Shown: positions 33,612 to 42,297, counted from the stretch's first letter. The stretch is DNA of 64,000 nt from Streptomyces angustmyceticus (GCF_019933235.1 NZ_CP082945.1:6485501-6549500), one strand, 5' to 3'. Notes: a model not told the origin generated them from the sequence alone. Numbers and translations: made by a program.

Positions 33612-34562
33612 GTGGCGACGAACGCGATCGACCAGACCCGCCGGATGCTGTCCCTGGTGACCTACCTGCGCGAGCGCCCCGGCGCCCGCGTCGGCGACGT
33701 CGCCCGCGCCTTCGGCATCACCGAGGACGAGCTGATCGCCGACCTCGACGTCCTGCCGATGTGCGGGACGAGCTTCCGCGGCGGCGACCTCCTGGACATC
33801 GACACCGACGGCGACCGCATCTGGTGGCACAACCCCGACGACGTCGCGGAGCCGCTGCGGCTGGCCGCCGACGAGGCGACCGCCCTGCTGGTCGCGGCCC
33901 GCGCGGTGGCCACCCTCCCCGGACTGCGCGAGGGCGACCGGCAGGCGCTGCTGCGGGCCACCGCCAAGCTGGAGGCGGCGGCCGGCGAGGCGGCCGGTGC
34001 CAGCGCCCGGCTGTCGGTCACCTTCGAGTCCGAGGGCGGGGTCTTCGCCGACGTGGACCGTGCCATCGCCGAGCGGCGGCGGCTGTGGCTGCGCTACTAC
34101 TCCCCGGCCCGCGACGAGCTGACCGAGCGCGAGGTCGACCCGATCCGGCTGTTCGCCGTCGGACACACCTATATGGAGGCGTGGTGCCGGCTCTCCGAGG
34201 CCCGGCGCACCTTCCGGCTCGACCGGGTCGCCGAGATCAGGCTGCTGGACGCGCCGGCCGACCCGCCGCCGGTCGAGCTGCGCGACCTGTCCGAGGGGCT
34301 GGTGCAGCCCGCGGCCGAGGACCCCGAGGTGTCGATCGAGGTCGGGCCCGGCGGCCGCTGGGTCGCCGAGTACTACCCGCACGACAGCGCCGAGGAGCTG
34401 CCGGACGGCGGACTGCGGATCACCCTGCGCACCCCGGACCCGGCGTCGCTGCGGCGGCTGGCGCTGCGCCTGGGCCGGGACGGCCGGATCGTGGCGCCGC
34501 GCGAGCTGGCCGAGAGCGCCCGGCAGGCCGCCGAGCAGGCGCTCGCGGCGTACGGCGAGTGA
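33612..34562 (+). CDS. pafC: Transcriptional regulator PafC (WYL family)
   Basis: The 316-residue partner of PafB has the same domain order: winged helix (MLSLVTYLRERPGARVGDVA), WYL domain (RRRLWLRYYSPARDE, VGHTYMEAWCRLSEARRTFR) and C-terminal WCX domain. The GTG at 33612 (VATNAIDQTRR) follows GAGAGGAA. The frame is open well upstream antisense-like through pafB, but that part overlaps pafB in a different frame and is not coding. The pair presumably senses single-stranded DNA or a related damage signal through the WYL domains. Confidence 0.93.
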   Translation: MATNAIDQTRRMLSLVTYLRERPGARVGDVARAFGITEDELIADLDVLPMCGTSFRGGDLLDIDTDGDRIWWHNPDDVAEPLRLAADEATALLVAARAVATLPGLREGDRQALLRATAKLEAAAGEAAGASARLSVTFESEGGVFADVDRAIAERRRLWLRYYSPARDELTEREVDPIRLFAVGHTYMEAWCRLSEARRTFRLDRVAEIRLLDAPADPPPVELRDLSEGLVQPAAEDPEVSIEVGPGGRWVAEYYPHDSAEELPDGGLRITLRTPDPASLRRLALRLGRDGRIVAPRELAESARQAAEQALAAYGE

Positions 34563-34617
34563 GCGCGGTGAGCCGGGCCGGCCGTACGGCGCGGCGCGAA
34601 GGACGAGGCGGCGAAGG

Positions 34618-34869
34618 ATGACGATGGCGACCACCGTGCCGGGCCGGACCGCTCCGGTGCTCTTCAAGGCGGCCTGCCCCGACTGCCGGGGCCGCTTCGA
34701 ACTCGCCTCGGACGCCTTCCGGCTGGCGATCGGCGCCAGCAGCCGCACCACCTTCTACTCCTTCACCTGCCCCGACTGCCGCCGCGCGGTGCGCAAACCG
34801 GCCGGCGAGCGGATCGTGGAGCTGCTCACCGGCGGCGGGGTCCGCACGCTGCGGCTGCACACGGGCTGA
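34618..34869 (+). CDS. Small zinc-ribbon-like protein
   Basis: The 83-residue protein carries two CPDC motifs (AACPDCRGRFELA and FTCPDCRRAVRKP) about 30 residues apart, the layout of a zinc ribbon that could bind nucleic acid or stabilise a partner. Both ATG at 34618 and ATG at 34624 are possible starts; GAAGG is nearest the second. It lies 55 bases after pafC and 16 bases before the next small gene, inside the pafBC-tatAC interval. I do not recognise a specific function. Confidence 0.75.
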   Translation: MTMATTVPGRTAPVLFKAACPDCRGRFELASDAFRLAIGASSRTTFYSFTCPDCRRAVRKPAGERIVELLTGGGVRTLRLHTG

Positions 34870-34873
34870 CCGA

Positions 34874-34885
34874 TAGGCTCGCCCC
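34874..34885 (+). promoter_or_regulatory. Probable leaderless promoter (-10 TAGGCT)
   Basis: TAGGCT at 34874-34879 is followed by six bases and the ATG at 34886, with no Shine-Dalgarno sequence. It is the same hexamer and spacing as at trmI. Confidence 0.45.
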
Positions 34886-35089
34886 ATGCTCTGGCCCATG
34901 ATCGCAATCGCCCTCGGCTTCGCCGGGATCGCCGTGCTCGGCGTCCTCGCCGTCCGCGTCTTCGCCGAGGTGCGCCGGCTGGCCCGCCAGGTCGAGGCGA
35001 CGTCGGGGCGGATCCAGCGGGCCGCGGAGGACCTGGAGCGGGCGGCGGTTCCGCTCGCGTCCCGGGTGCACGAGGCCGGCCGGGACTGA
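34886..35089 (+). CDS. Small single-pass membrane protein
   Basis: The 67-residue protein has one N-terminal transmembrane segment (MIAIALGFAGIAVLGVLAV) followed by a charged amphipathic helix (EVRRLARQVEATSGRIQRAA). This TatA/B-like or DUF948-like topology is common in short actinobacterial membrane proteins. It sits 222 bases upstream of tatA, which makes a link with the Tat translocon conceivable but unproven. The start follows a -10 hexamer at the leaderless spacing. Confidence 0.65.
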   Translation: MLWPMIAIALGFAGIAVLGVLAVRVFAEVRRLARQVEATSGRIQRAAEDLERAAVPLASRVHEAGRD

Positions 35090-35311
35090 AGAGGTAGCCG
35101 GGGGCGTCGGCGCTCTGCTGCCGCGCCGGGCGGAGAGGTACCCTGCATCAGCGGTTCAGACAGCACGGCGTCCGCGGCAATCGCCAGTACGCGAGGGGAT
35201 TGCCCGGCGTTCACCACCGAACGTTACGATCGTGCCAGCACCAGGAAGCCAGCCCGACCCCTATCGGCAGGCACCACAGCAGACGCCGCCCCGGCGAGAA
35301 GGTAGTCGCAG

Positions 35312-35611
35312 ATGCTCAGCAACCTGAGGGCCCCCGAGATCATCCTGATCCTCGTCGTGATTGTGCTGCTCTTCGGCGCGAAGAAACTTCCGGACATGGC
35401 GCGGTCGCTCGGCAAGTCGGCCCGGATTCTCAAGAGTGAAGCCAAGGCGATGAAGAAGGACGGCGAGCCGGAGGGCGGTGCCGCGACCGGCACCACGTCC
35501 GAGGCGCCCGCCGACGCCGCGCAGCAGGCTCCTCGTACGATTCAGGCGGCGCCCGGTGATGTGAGCAGCTCCCGCCCGGTGGCCGAGCCGCACCGCACCA
35601 ACCAGAGCTGA
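35312..35611 (+). CDS. tatA: Sec-independent translocase protein TatA
   Basis: The 99-residue protein has the TatA layout: a short N-terminal region, one membrane helix (IILILVVIVLLFGAKKLPD) with the conserved FG-KKLP hinge, an amphipathic helix (MARSLGKSARILKSEAKAM) and a disordered polar tail. It polymerises to form the passage for folded twin-arginine substrates. The ATG at 35312 has AGAAGG nine bases upstream. tatC starts 65 bases downstream, so the pair form an operon. Confidence 0.94.
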   Translation: MLSNLRAPEIILILVVIVLLFGAKKLPDMARSLGKSARILKSEAKAMKKDGEPEGGAATGTTSEAPADAAQQAPRTIQAAPGDVSSSRPVAEPHRTNQS

Positions 35612-35676
35612 GCCGACCCGATCCAGCCGCACCGATCCGTTTCGGGAAAGGCTGACGCACGAGACGAGGACGTGGG

Positions 35677-36639
35677 TTGCCCAAGTCTGCCCGCAAGCAG
35701 GAGAAGGACCCCGAGGGGCGGATGCCGCTGGCGGCGCATCTGCGCGAGCTGCGCAACCGGCTGCTGAAGTCGGTGCTGGCGATGGGTGTGATCACCGTCA
35801 TCGCCATGTGGCAGTACGACGCCATCGCCCACTTCATCACGGGGCCGGTCATCGATTCGGTCGGCTGCGCCAAGGGCAGCACGACCGGGCCGCGCCACCA
35901 CCCCTGTGCCCAGGTCGTCGCGAACGGTCTGCTCGCACCGTTCACGATCATGCTCAAGCTCTCCCTCACGGCGGGCGTCGTCGGCGCCAGCCCGATCTGG
36001 CTCTACCAGCTCTGGGCCTTCCTCGCGCCGGGTCTGCACCGCCACGAGAAGAGGTACGCGCTGAGCTTCGTCGGCGCCGGGGTGCCGCTCTTCCTCGCAG
36101 GTGCCTACCTCGCCTACGCGGTGCTGCCCACGACGGCCGGTGCCCTGGTCGGCCTGACCCCGGAGGACTGGGCCAACTTCTTCCCGGCCGACGACTTCTT
36201 CGACATCGTCACCCGCATGATCGTGGTCTTCGGTCTCGCCTTCGAGCTTCCGCTGCTGCTGGTGCTGCTCAACTTCGGCGGGGTGCTGACCGGCGGCCGG
36301 ATCCTGAGCTGGTGGCGGTTCATGGTGCTGGGCATCACGGTCTTCGCGGCCGTCGCCACCCCGACCGGTGACCCGCTGACCATGGGGCTGCTGGCCGCTC
36401 CGATCGTGGTGCTGTACTTCGGCGCCGCCGGCATCTGCCTGCTCAACGACCGCCGCCGCAAGCGGGGCAACCCGGACGCGGGACTGAGCGACGACGAGGC
36501 CTCGGAACTCGACCTGACGCCTTCCGCGGTCGGTGAGATCGAGTCGGTCTCCTCCGGCCGGATGCTGCCGGAGCAGGCGAGCGGCGACGCGTCCGACGGC
36601 GAGACGCGGCGCCGCGGCGGGTACGACGACGTGACGTGA
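35677..36639 (+). CDS. tatC: Sec-independent translocase protein TatC
   Basis: The 320-residue polytopic membrane protein is the twin-arginine signal receptor. The conserved N-terminal MPLAAHLRELRNRLLKSVLA and the PLFLAGAYLAYAVLPTTAGA region are visible among six hydrophobic segments. The loop between helices has a Cys-containing insertion (SVGCAKGSTTGPRHHPCAQV) seen in actinobacterial TatC. The cytoplasmic tail of about 60 residues is acidic and probably disordered. The start is a TTG at 35677 with GAGGA upstream. Confidence 0.94.
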   Translation: MPKSARKQEKDPEGRMPLAAHLRELRNRLLKSVLAMGVITVIAMWQYDAIAHFITGPVIDSVGCAKGSTTGPRHHPCAQVVANGLLAPFTIMLKLSLTAGVVGASPIWLYQLWAFLAPGLHRHEKRYALSFVGAGVPLFLAGAYLAYAVLPTTAGALVGLTPEDWANFFPADDFFDIVTRMIVVFGLAFELPLLLVLLNFGGVLTGGRILSWWRFMVLGITVFAAVATPTGDPLTMGLLAAPIVVLYFGAAGICLLNDRRRKRGNPDAGLSDDEASELDLTPSAVGEIESVSSGRMLPEQASGDASDGETRRRGGYDDVT

Positions 36640-36866
36640 CGGCTGATTACCCGATGTGACACGGCGTCCTGGTGGGCGTGGGACGGTCCCTGTGCTCGAC
36701 GAGCCGGGGGCCGTTCGCCGTGCGGGGCGGGGAGCGCGGGCGCGGTGGTCGCCGCGGGGGCACCGGGCCCCGCCCCGCCCCCGTTCCTGTGGCGGTGCAC
36801 GGCACCGCCGGTGCCCGTTCGGTAAAGGGCCGCCATAAAGATCGGGTCGTTGTCAGAGGTGGCCGG

Positions 36867-36872
36867 TAGGCT
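36867..36872 (+). promoter_or_regulatory. Probable helY -10 element
   Basis: TAGGCT lies ten bases before the helY ATG at 36883; no ribosome-binding site is visible, so the message probably has a leader of only a few bases. Confidence 0.4.
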
Positions 36873-36882
36873 CGTAAGCACG

Positions 36883-39699
36883 ATGACCGAGGACATGTCC
36901 CCTGCTGAGCGCTATGCCGCCGCCAAGCTCCGGGCGGCCGAGCAGGCCACCGCACTCGCCCCTTTCCGAGAGATGTACGACTTCGGACTGGACCCGTTCC
37001 AGGTCGAGGCGTGCCAGGCCCTGGAGGCCGGCAAGGGCGTGCTGGTCGCGGCCCCCACCGGATCCGGAAAGACGATCGTCGGCGAATTCGCCGTCCACCT
37101 GGCCCTGGAGCAGGGCCGAAAATGCTTCTACACCACGCCCATCAAGGCGCTGTCCAACCAGAAGTACCAGGATCTGGTGAGGCGTTACGGCGCCGAGAAG
37201 GTCGGTCTGCTGACCGGCGACAACAGCGTCAACTCCGAGGCTCCGGTGGTCGTGATGACCACCGAGGTGCTGCGGAACATGCTCTACGCCGGCTCCCGGT
37301 CGCTGATCGGCCTCGGCTATGTGGTCATGGACGAGGTGCACTACCTCTCCGACCGCTTCCGCGGCGCCGTCTGGGAAGAGGTGATCATCCATCTCCCCGA
37401 GTCGGTGACCCTGGTGTCCCTGTCGGCGACGGTCTCCAACGCCGAGGAGTTCGGCGACTGGCTCGACACGGTCCGTGGTGACACGGCCGTGATCGTCTCC
37501 GAGCACCGCCCGGTGCCGCTGTGGCAGCACGTCCTCGCGGGCCGCCGGATATACGACCTCTTCGAGGAGCGGGACGGGCAGAGCGGCGGCCGCCGCGAGG
37601 TCAACCCCGATCTGGAGCGGCTGGCGCGGATGGAGAACAGCCGGCCGACATTCGGCCGGGACAAGCGCCGGGGCCGCAACCTGCGCGAGGCGGACCGCGA
37701 GCGGGAGCGGCGCCAGCGCGCCCGGATCTGGACCCCGAGCCGTCCCGAGGTCATCGACCGCCTCGACAACGAGGGCCTGCTGCCCGCGATCACCTTCATC
37801 TTCAGCCGCGCCGCCTGCGAGGCCGCCGTCCAGCAGTGCCTGTACTCGGGCCTGCGGCTCAACGACCAGGAGGGCCGCGAGGAGGTCCGCCGCATAGTGG
37901 AGGCGCGGACGGCCGGCATCCCGGACGACGACCTCCATGTGCTCGGCTACTTCGAGTGGCTGGAGGGCCTGGAGCGGGGCATCGCGGCGCACCACGCCGG
38001 CATGCTGCCGACGTTCAAGGAGGTCGTCGAGGAACTCTTCGTCAAGGGCCTCGTCAAGGCGGTCTTCGCCACCGAGACCCTGGCGCTGGGCATCAACATG
38101 CCCGCGCGGTCCGTGGTGTTGGAGAAGCTGGTGAAGTGGAACGGCGAGCAGCACGCCGACATCACGCCCGGCGAGTACACCCAGCTGACCGGCCGCGCCG
38201 GGCGCCGCGGGATCGACATCGAGGGCCATGCGGTGGTCCTGTGGCAGCGGGGGATGAACCCGGGCGCGCTGGCCGGTCTCGCGGGGACGCGTACCTATCC
38301 GCTGCGGTCCTCCTTCAAGCCGTCGTACAACATGGCGGTCAACCTCGTCTCGCAGTTCGGCAGGCACCGTTCGCGGGAGCTGCTGGAGATGTCCTTCGCG
38401 CAGTTCCAGGCCGATAAGTCGGTGGTCGGGATCTCGCGGCAGGTGCAGAAGAACGAGGAGGGGCTGGAGGGCTACCGCGGCTCGATGACCTGTCACCTCG
38501 GCGACTTCGAGGAGTACTCCCGGCTGCGGCGGGAGTTGAAGGAGCGGGAGACGGAGCTGGCCCGGCAGGGGGCGACCCAGCGGCGGGTGGCGGCAGCGGC
38601 GGCGCTGGAGAAGCTGAAGCCCGGCGACGTCATCCATGTGCCGACGGGCAAGTACGCCGGTCTCGCGCTGGTCCTCGACCCCGGTATGCCCTCGGGGCGG
38701 ACCAACGGTCATCGCGGCTTCGAGGCGCAGGACGGCCCGCGGCCGCTGGTGCTGACCGCCGAGCGGCAGGTCAAGCGGCTGGCGTCGATCGACTTCCCGG
38801 TGCCGGTCGAGGCGCTGGACCGGATGCGGATCCCCAAGTCCTTCAACGCCCGCAGCCCGCAGTCGCGCCGCGACCTGGCCTCCGCGCTGCGCACGAAGGC
38901 CGGCCACCGGGTGCCGTCGCGGCACCGCAAGCCGCGCTCGGCGGCGGCCGACGACCGCGAGATCGCCCGGCTGCGCGCGGAGATCCGGGCGCACCCCTGC
39001 CACGGCTGCGCCGAGCGCGAGGACCACGCCCGCTGGGCGGAGCGCTACCACCGGCTGCTGCGGGACACCCGCCAGCTGGAGCGCCGGATCGAGGGGCGGA
39101 CCAACACCATCGCCCGCACCTTCGACCGGATCTGCGCCCTGCTGACGCAGCTGGACTACCTGGAGGGCGACACCGTCACCGACGAGGGCCGCCGGCTGGC
39201 GCGGCTCTACGGCGAGCTGGATCTGCTGGCGAGCGAGTGCCTGCGCGAGGGCGTCTGGGAGGGTCTCGGCCCGGCGGAGCTGGCGGCCTGCGCCTCGGCG
39301 CTGGTGTACGAGGCCCGGCAGGCGGACGACGCGGTGGCGCCCAAGCTGCCGGCCGGCAAGGCCAGGGACGCGCTGGGCGAGATGGTCCGCATCTGGGGCC
39401 GGCTGGACGCCCTGGAGGAGGACCACAAGATCAACCAGGCGGAGGGCGTCGGCCAGCGCGAGCCGGACCTCGGCTTCGCCTGGGCCGCCTACCGCTGGGC
39501 CTCCGGCTTCGGCCTCGACGAGGTGCTCCGGGAGGCGGAGATGCCCGCCGGTGACTTCGTCCGCTGGTGCAAGCAGCTGATCGATGTCCTCGGCCAGATC
39601 GCGGCCGCGGCCCCGCCCGGCGGTACGGTCGCCCGGACGGCCCGCAAGGCCATGGACGGTGTGCTGCGCGGCGTGGTGGCGTACTCGTCGGTGGGCTGA
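36883..39699 (+). CDS. helY: Ski2-like DEAD/DEAH-box RNA helicase
   Basis: The 938-residue helicase has motif I APTGSGKTIVGEFAV, motif Ia TPIKALSNQKY, motif II DEVH (VVMDEVHYLSDRF), motif III SLSATVSNAEEF, and motif VI QLTGRAGRRGIDIEG, then the long C-terminal rRNA-processing-arch-like and DSHCT domains (EGDTVTDEGRRLARLYGELD). It matches mycobacterial HelY, which also follows tatAC. Roles in RNA turnover or remodelling are inferred from the Ski2 family. The frame is open to 36850, but ATG 36883 fits the -10 element. A long hairpin follows the stop codon. Confidence 0.92.
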   Translation: MTEDMSPAERYAAAKLRAAEQATALAPFREMYDFGLDPFQVEACQALEAGKGVLVAAPTGSGKTIVGEFAVHLALEQGRKCFYTTPIKALSNQKYQDLVRRYGAEKVGLLTGDNSVNSEAPVVVMTTEVLRNMLYAGSRSLIGLGYVVMDEVHYLSDRFRGAVWEEVIIHLPESVTLVSLSATVSNAEEFGDWLDTVRGDTAVIVSEHRPVPLWQHVLAGRRIYDLFEERDGQSGGRREVNPDLERLARMENSRPTFGRDKRRGRNLREADRERERRQRARIWTPSRPEVIDRLDNEGLLPAITFIFSRAACEAAVQQCLYSGLRLNDQEGREEVRRIVEARTAGIPDDDLHVLGYFEWLEGLERGIAAHHAGMLPTFKEVVEELFVKGLVKAVFATETLALGINMPARSVVLEKLVKWNGEQHADITPGEYTQLTGRAGRRGIDIEGHAVVLWQRGMNPGALAGLAGTRTYPLRSSFKPSYNMAVNLVSQFGRHRSRELLEMSFAQFQADKSVVGISRQVQKNEEGLEGYRGSMTCHLGDFEEYSRLRRELKERETELARQGATQRRVAAAAALEKLKPGDVIHVPTGKYAGLALVLDPGMPSGRTNGHRGFEAQDGPRPLVLTAERQVKRLASIDFPVPVEALDRMRIPKSFNARSPQSRRDLASALRTKAGHRVPSRHRKPRSAAADDREIARLRAEIRAHPCHGCAEREDHARWAERYHRLLRDTRQLERRIEGRTNTIARTFDRICALLTQLDYLEGDTVTDEGRRLARLYGELDLLASECLREGVWEGLGPAELAACASALVYEARQADDAVAPKLPAGKARDALGEMVRIWGRLDALEEDHKINQAEGVGQREPDLGFAWAAYRWASGFGLDEVLREAEMPAGDFVRWCKQLIDVLGQIAAAAPPGGTVARTARKAMDGVLRGVVAYSSVG

Positions 39700-39708
39700 G
39701 CGGCCGGA

Positions 39709-39776
39709 CCCGACGGCAGTTGACGGCGCCGCACCCCGCACGTCCGGCGGTGCGGCGCCGTCGTGCTGCCGTCGGG
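39709..39776 (+). terminator. Long nested terminator after helY
   Basis: Inner arms 39722-39735 and 39749-39762 pair perfectly over 14 bp with a 13-base loop. Outer arms 39709-39719 and 39766-39776 pair over 11 bp, extending the stem across small internal bulges. It begins ten bases after the helY stop. Confidence 0.75.
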
Positions 39777-39779
39777 CCG

Positions 39780-39944
39780 GGGGACGCCGATGACGATGCC
39801 TGCCGGCCGGCAGGCGGCCACGCGCGCCGGGCCGACCCCGGCCCGCTCCGCGTCGCGCTCGGCGACCTCCTCGTGCACGATCGGGGTGTCGTGCCGGCCG
39901 AAGCCGATGTGGTCACGGATGGCCGGCCGCTGCTGAGGGCGCAT
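39780..39944 (-). other. Coding-like fragment on the minus strand (possible small or decayed gene)
   Basis: Reading leftward from the ATG at 39944, about 55 codons show the strong Streptomyces coding bias (third positions nearly all G or C, second positions only slightly above half). The peptide includes HIGFGRHDTPIVHEEVAERD and RVAACRPAGIVIGVPRP. The frame then runs through the helY terminator and antisense to helY, so the original end is probably lost. No good ribosome-binding site is seen. I recognise no family. The remaining part of the 361-base gap (39945-40060) holds nothing I can name. Confidence 0.3.
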
Positions 39945-40060
39945 GGGCTCAGTGAGACGGGCGGTCGGCTGCGCCGTCGGCCAATTCCCATGGCGGCACG
40001 GGGAGTTCACACGGCCCGGACGACCGGATGCGGCCGCCGGGGTCGGGGAAGGCTGGCGCC

Positions 40061-40417
40061 ATGACTGCGACAGGGGACGAGGGGGCCGCTCCGGTGCGGC
40101 GGTTCGGAAAGCTCATCAGGCTGCGCCCGGAACACCGTGCGGAGTACCTGCGGTTGCACGCGGAGGTCTGGCCGGAGGTGCTGGCGATGATCTCCGCCTG
40201 CCATCTCCGCAACTACTCCATCTTCCTGGAGGGCGATCTGCTGTTCTCGTACGCCGAGTACGTCGGCGAGGACTACGCCGCCGATATGGCCAAGATGGCC
40301 GCCGACCCGGTGACCCGGCGGTGGTGGCAGCTCACCGACCCCTGCCAGGAGCAGACCGGGGGCGCCGTGCCGGGGGAGTGGTGGACTCCGATGCGGGAGG
40401 TCTTCCACCACGACTGA
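40061..40417 (+). CDS. L-rhamnose mutarotase-like protein
   Basis: The 118-residue protein fits the RhaM family (DUF718), which interconverts alpha and beta anomers of L-rhamnose. Key blocks are RLRPEHRAEYLRLHAEVWPE, HLRNYSIFLEGDLLFSYAEY and WWQLTDPCQEQ near the C-terminus, with the catalytic-region His and Tyr/Trp residues present. The first 15 residues are extra compared with E. coli RhaM. The ATG at 40061 has GGAAGG nine bases upstream. No rhamnose catabolic genes are adjacent, so it may serve a pathway encoded elsewhere or a fucose-type sugar. Confidence 0.85.
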   Translation: MTATGDEGAAPVRRFGKLIRLRPEHRAEYLRLHAEVWPEVLAMISACHLRNYSIFLEGDLLFSYAEYVGEDYAADMAKMAADPVTRRWWQLTDPCQEQTGGAVPGEWWTPMREVFHHD

Positions 40418-40444
40418 GCCGGCCGGCGCCCCGGACGGGCAGGG

Positions 40445-41302
40445 TCAGGAGGCCGCCGCCGCGGCGGACTCCTGCTCGGCCTCGACCTGCTGGTTCCACT
40501 CGCGCTTGCCGGCCTGCCAGCCGTCCTCGTCGTGGCCGGTGCGCCAGTAGCCGGAGATGGACAGGGCCTCGCGGGGGATCGCGTGCTCGACGCGGAGCAG
40601 GCGGCGCAGCTCCTTCACGAATCCGGCCTCGCCGTGCACGAACGCCTGGACCCGGCCGGCCGGGAACTCCAGTGCCGCCACGGCGGCGACCAGTGCGCTG
40701 CCGACCGGCGCGGCCCCGCGGTGCAGCCAGCTGATCTCGGCGCCGGCCGGCGCCGCCAGCTCCTGCTGCTCCTCCGGCCCCGCCACCTCGATGAAGGCGT
40801 GCACCGGCACCCCGGCCGGCATCCGGGCGAGGGAGGCCGCGATGGCCGGCAGCGCGCTCTCGTCGCCCGCCAGCAGGTGCCAGTCGGCGCTCGCCTCGGG
40901 GACGTAGGCGCCGCCGGGTCCGAGCAGGTGGATCTCGTCGCCGGGCTTCGCCGCGGCCGCCCACGGCCCGGCCAGGCCCTCGTCGCCGTGCACCACGAAG
41001 TCCACGGTCAGCTCGCGGGTCGCGGCGTCCCAGGCGCGGACGGTGTAGGTACGGGTGCTGGGCCACTGGTGGCGCGGGAAGTCCGCGCGGATCCGCGCGA
41101 TGTCGAACGGCTCGGGGTAGTGGACGCCGGGCTGCGGAAAGACCAGCTTCACGTAGTGGTCGGAGTACTCGCCCGCCGCGAACTCCGCCAGCCCCTCACC
41201 GCCCAGCACCACGCGGACCATGTGCGGGGTGAGCTGCTCCGTGCGCTGCACCCGGGCGCGGTGCAGGCTGGGCTTGGTGCGGGACGAACGCTCTGCTGCC
41301 AC
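40445..41302 (-). CDS. Siderophore-interacting FAD-binding reductase
   Basis: The 285-residue protein is a SIP/ViuB-type ferric-siderophore reductase. It shows the FAD-binding motif RTYTVRAWD after a N-terminal beta-barrel (RTEQLTPHMVRVVLGGEGL), then the NAD(P)H-type domain with LLAGDESALPAIAASLARMP and VHGEAGFVKELRRLLR. It would release iron from siderophores in the cytoplasm using NADPH or ferredoxin. The GTG at 41302 follows GGGGAG at six bases. An iron-box-like palindrome lies 27 bases upstream, so repression by a DmdR/IdeR-type regulator under iron sufficiency is likely. Confidence 0.9.
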   Translation of the reverse strand: MAAERSSRTKPSLHRARVQRTEQLTPHMVRVVLGGEGLAEFAAGEYSDHYVKLVFPQPGVHYPEPFDIARIRADFPRHQWPSTRTYTVRAWDAATRELTVDFVVHGDEGLAGPWAAAAKPGDEIHLLGPGGAYVPEASADWHLLAGDESALPAIAASLARMPAGVPVHAFIEVAGPEEQQELAAPAGAEISWLHRGAAPVGSALVAAVAALEFPAGRVQAFVHGEAGFVKELRRLLRVEHAIPREALSISGYWRTGHDEDGWQAGKREWNQQVEAEQESAAAAAS

Positions 41303-41328
41303 GGCAATCTCCCCTGATACGCGATTTA

Positions 41329-41342
41329 TTAGGCATACCTAA
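41329..41342. promoter_or_regulatory. Putative iron box (DmdR/IdeR type)
   Basis: TTAGG-N4-CCTAA is a perfect palindrome matching the core of the actinobacterial iron box; a further CCTAA follows directly. It lies 27 bases upstream of the siderophore reductase start. Confidence 0.7.
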
Positions 41343-41353
41343 CCTAACAGGTG

Positions 41354-42283
41354 TCAGCGGCCGAGGGTCAGGAGCAGCCGCTGCAGGGCGCCGCCGAGGC
41401 CCCACCGGGCGGCCAGCGCCTCCAGGCGCTCGGGGTCGGCCGGTTCGGCGGGCAGGGCGGCGTCGACGGCGGGGACGGGCACGTCGGTGGCCACCTGTAC
41501 GACCTTCGGGGCGACGGCGACATAGGGGCGCGCCTCCAGCAGCCGCTTGCGCTGGGCGGGGGTCACCTTCGAGGCGGGGTCGTCGGCGGCGGCCATGATG
41601 CCCGCCAGGTCGCCGTAGGAGGCCAGCAGTTTGGCGGCGGTCTTCTCGCCGATCCCCGGTACGCCCGGCAGGCCGTCGCTGGGGTCGCCGCGCAGCAGCG
41701 CCAGGTCGGCGTAACCGGGGCCGTCCACGCCGTACTTCTCGCGCAGCAGCGCCTCGTCGGTGACCTGGAGGGTGCCGACGCCCTTGAGGGGATACAGGAT
41801 GCGGATGCCGCGCCGGTCGTCGACGAGCTGGAAGAGGTCGCGGTCGCCGGTGACGATGTCCACCGGGCCCGTGGCCTGTGCGGTGAGGGTGCCGATGACG
41901 TCGTCGGCCTCGTAGCCGGCCGCCCCGACGCGGGCGATGCCCAGGGCGTCCAACACCTCCTCGATGACCGGGACCTGCGGCGAGAGGGTGTCGGGGATCT
42001 CCTCCTCGTCGGGCCCGGCGGAGCCGGCAGGGGCCTCCTCGGCGACCCGGTGCGCCTTGTACGAGGGGATCAGGTCGACCCGCCACTGGGGGCGCCAGTC
42101 GAAGTCCATGCAGGCGACCAGGTCGTCGGGGTGGTGGTCCTGGACGAGCCGGGCGATGAAGTCCAGCAGGCCGCGTACCGCGTTCACCGGGGTGCCGTCC
42201 GGAGCCTTGACCGATTCCGGTACCCCGAAATAGGCGCGGAAGTAGAGAGAGGCGGTGTCGAGGAGCATCAGGCGTCGTGTCAC
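41354..42283 (-). CDS. 5'-3' exonuclease (FEN family)
   Basis: This 309-residue protein matches the polymerase-I-type 5' nuclease domain as a free-standing enzyme. Metal-binding acidic residues occur in LMLLDTASLYFRAYFG, ACMDFDWRP, GYEADDVIGTL and TGDRDLFQLVDD, and the helix-hairpin-helix is LPGVPGIGEKTAAKLLASYG. It would remove RNA primers or flaps during repair and replication. I chose the GTG at 42283 (VTRRLMLLD) by analogy with relatives; an ATG at 42292 and a GTG at 42316 are alternatives, and none has a good ribosome-binding site. Its stop lies 12 bases past the iron box of the next gene. Confidence 0.88.
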   Translation of the reverse strand: MTRRLMLLDTASLYFRAYFGVPESVKAPDGTPVNAVRGLLDFIARLVQDHHPDDLVACMDFDWRPQWRVDLIPSYKAHRVAEEAPAGSAGPDEEEIPDTLSPQVPVIEEVLDALGIARVGAAGYEADDVIGTLTAQATGPVDIVTGDRDLFQLVDDRRGIRILYPLKGVGTLQVTDEALLREKYGVDGPGYADLALLRGDPSDGLPGVPGIGEKTAAKLLASYGDLAGIMAAADDPASKVTPAQRKRLLEARPYVAVAPKVVQVATDVPVPAVDAALPAEPADPERLEALAARWGLGGALQRLLLTLGR

Positions 42284-42297
42284 ATCCCGCATCTTGC

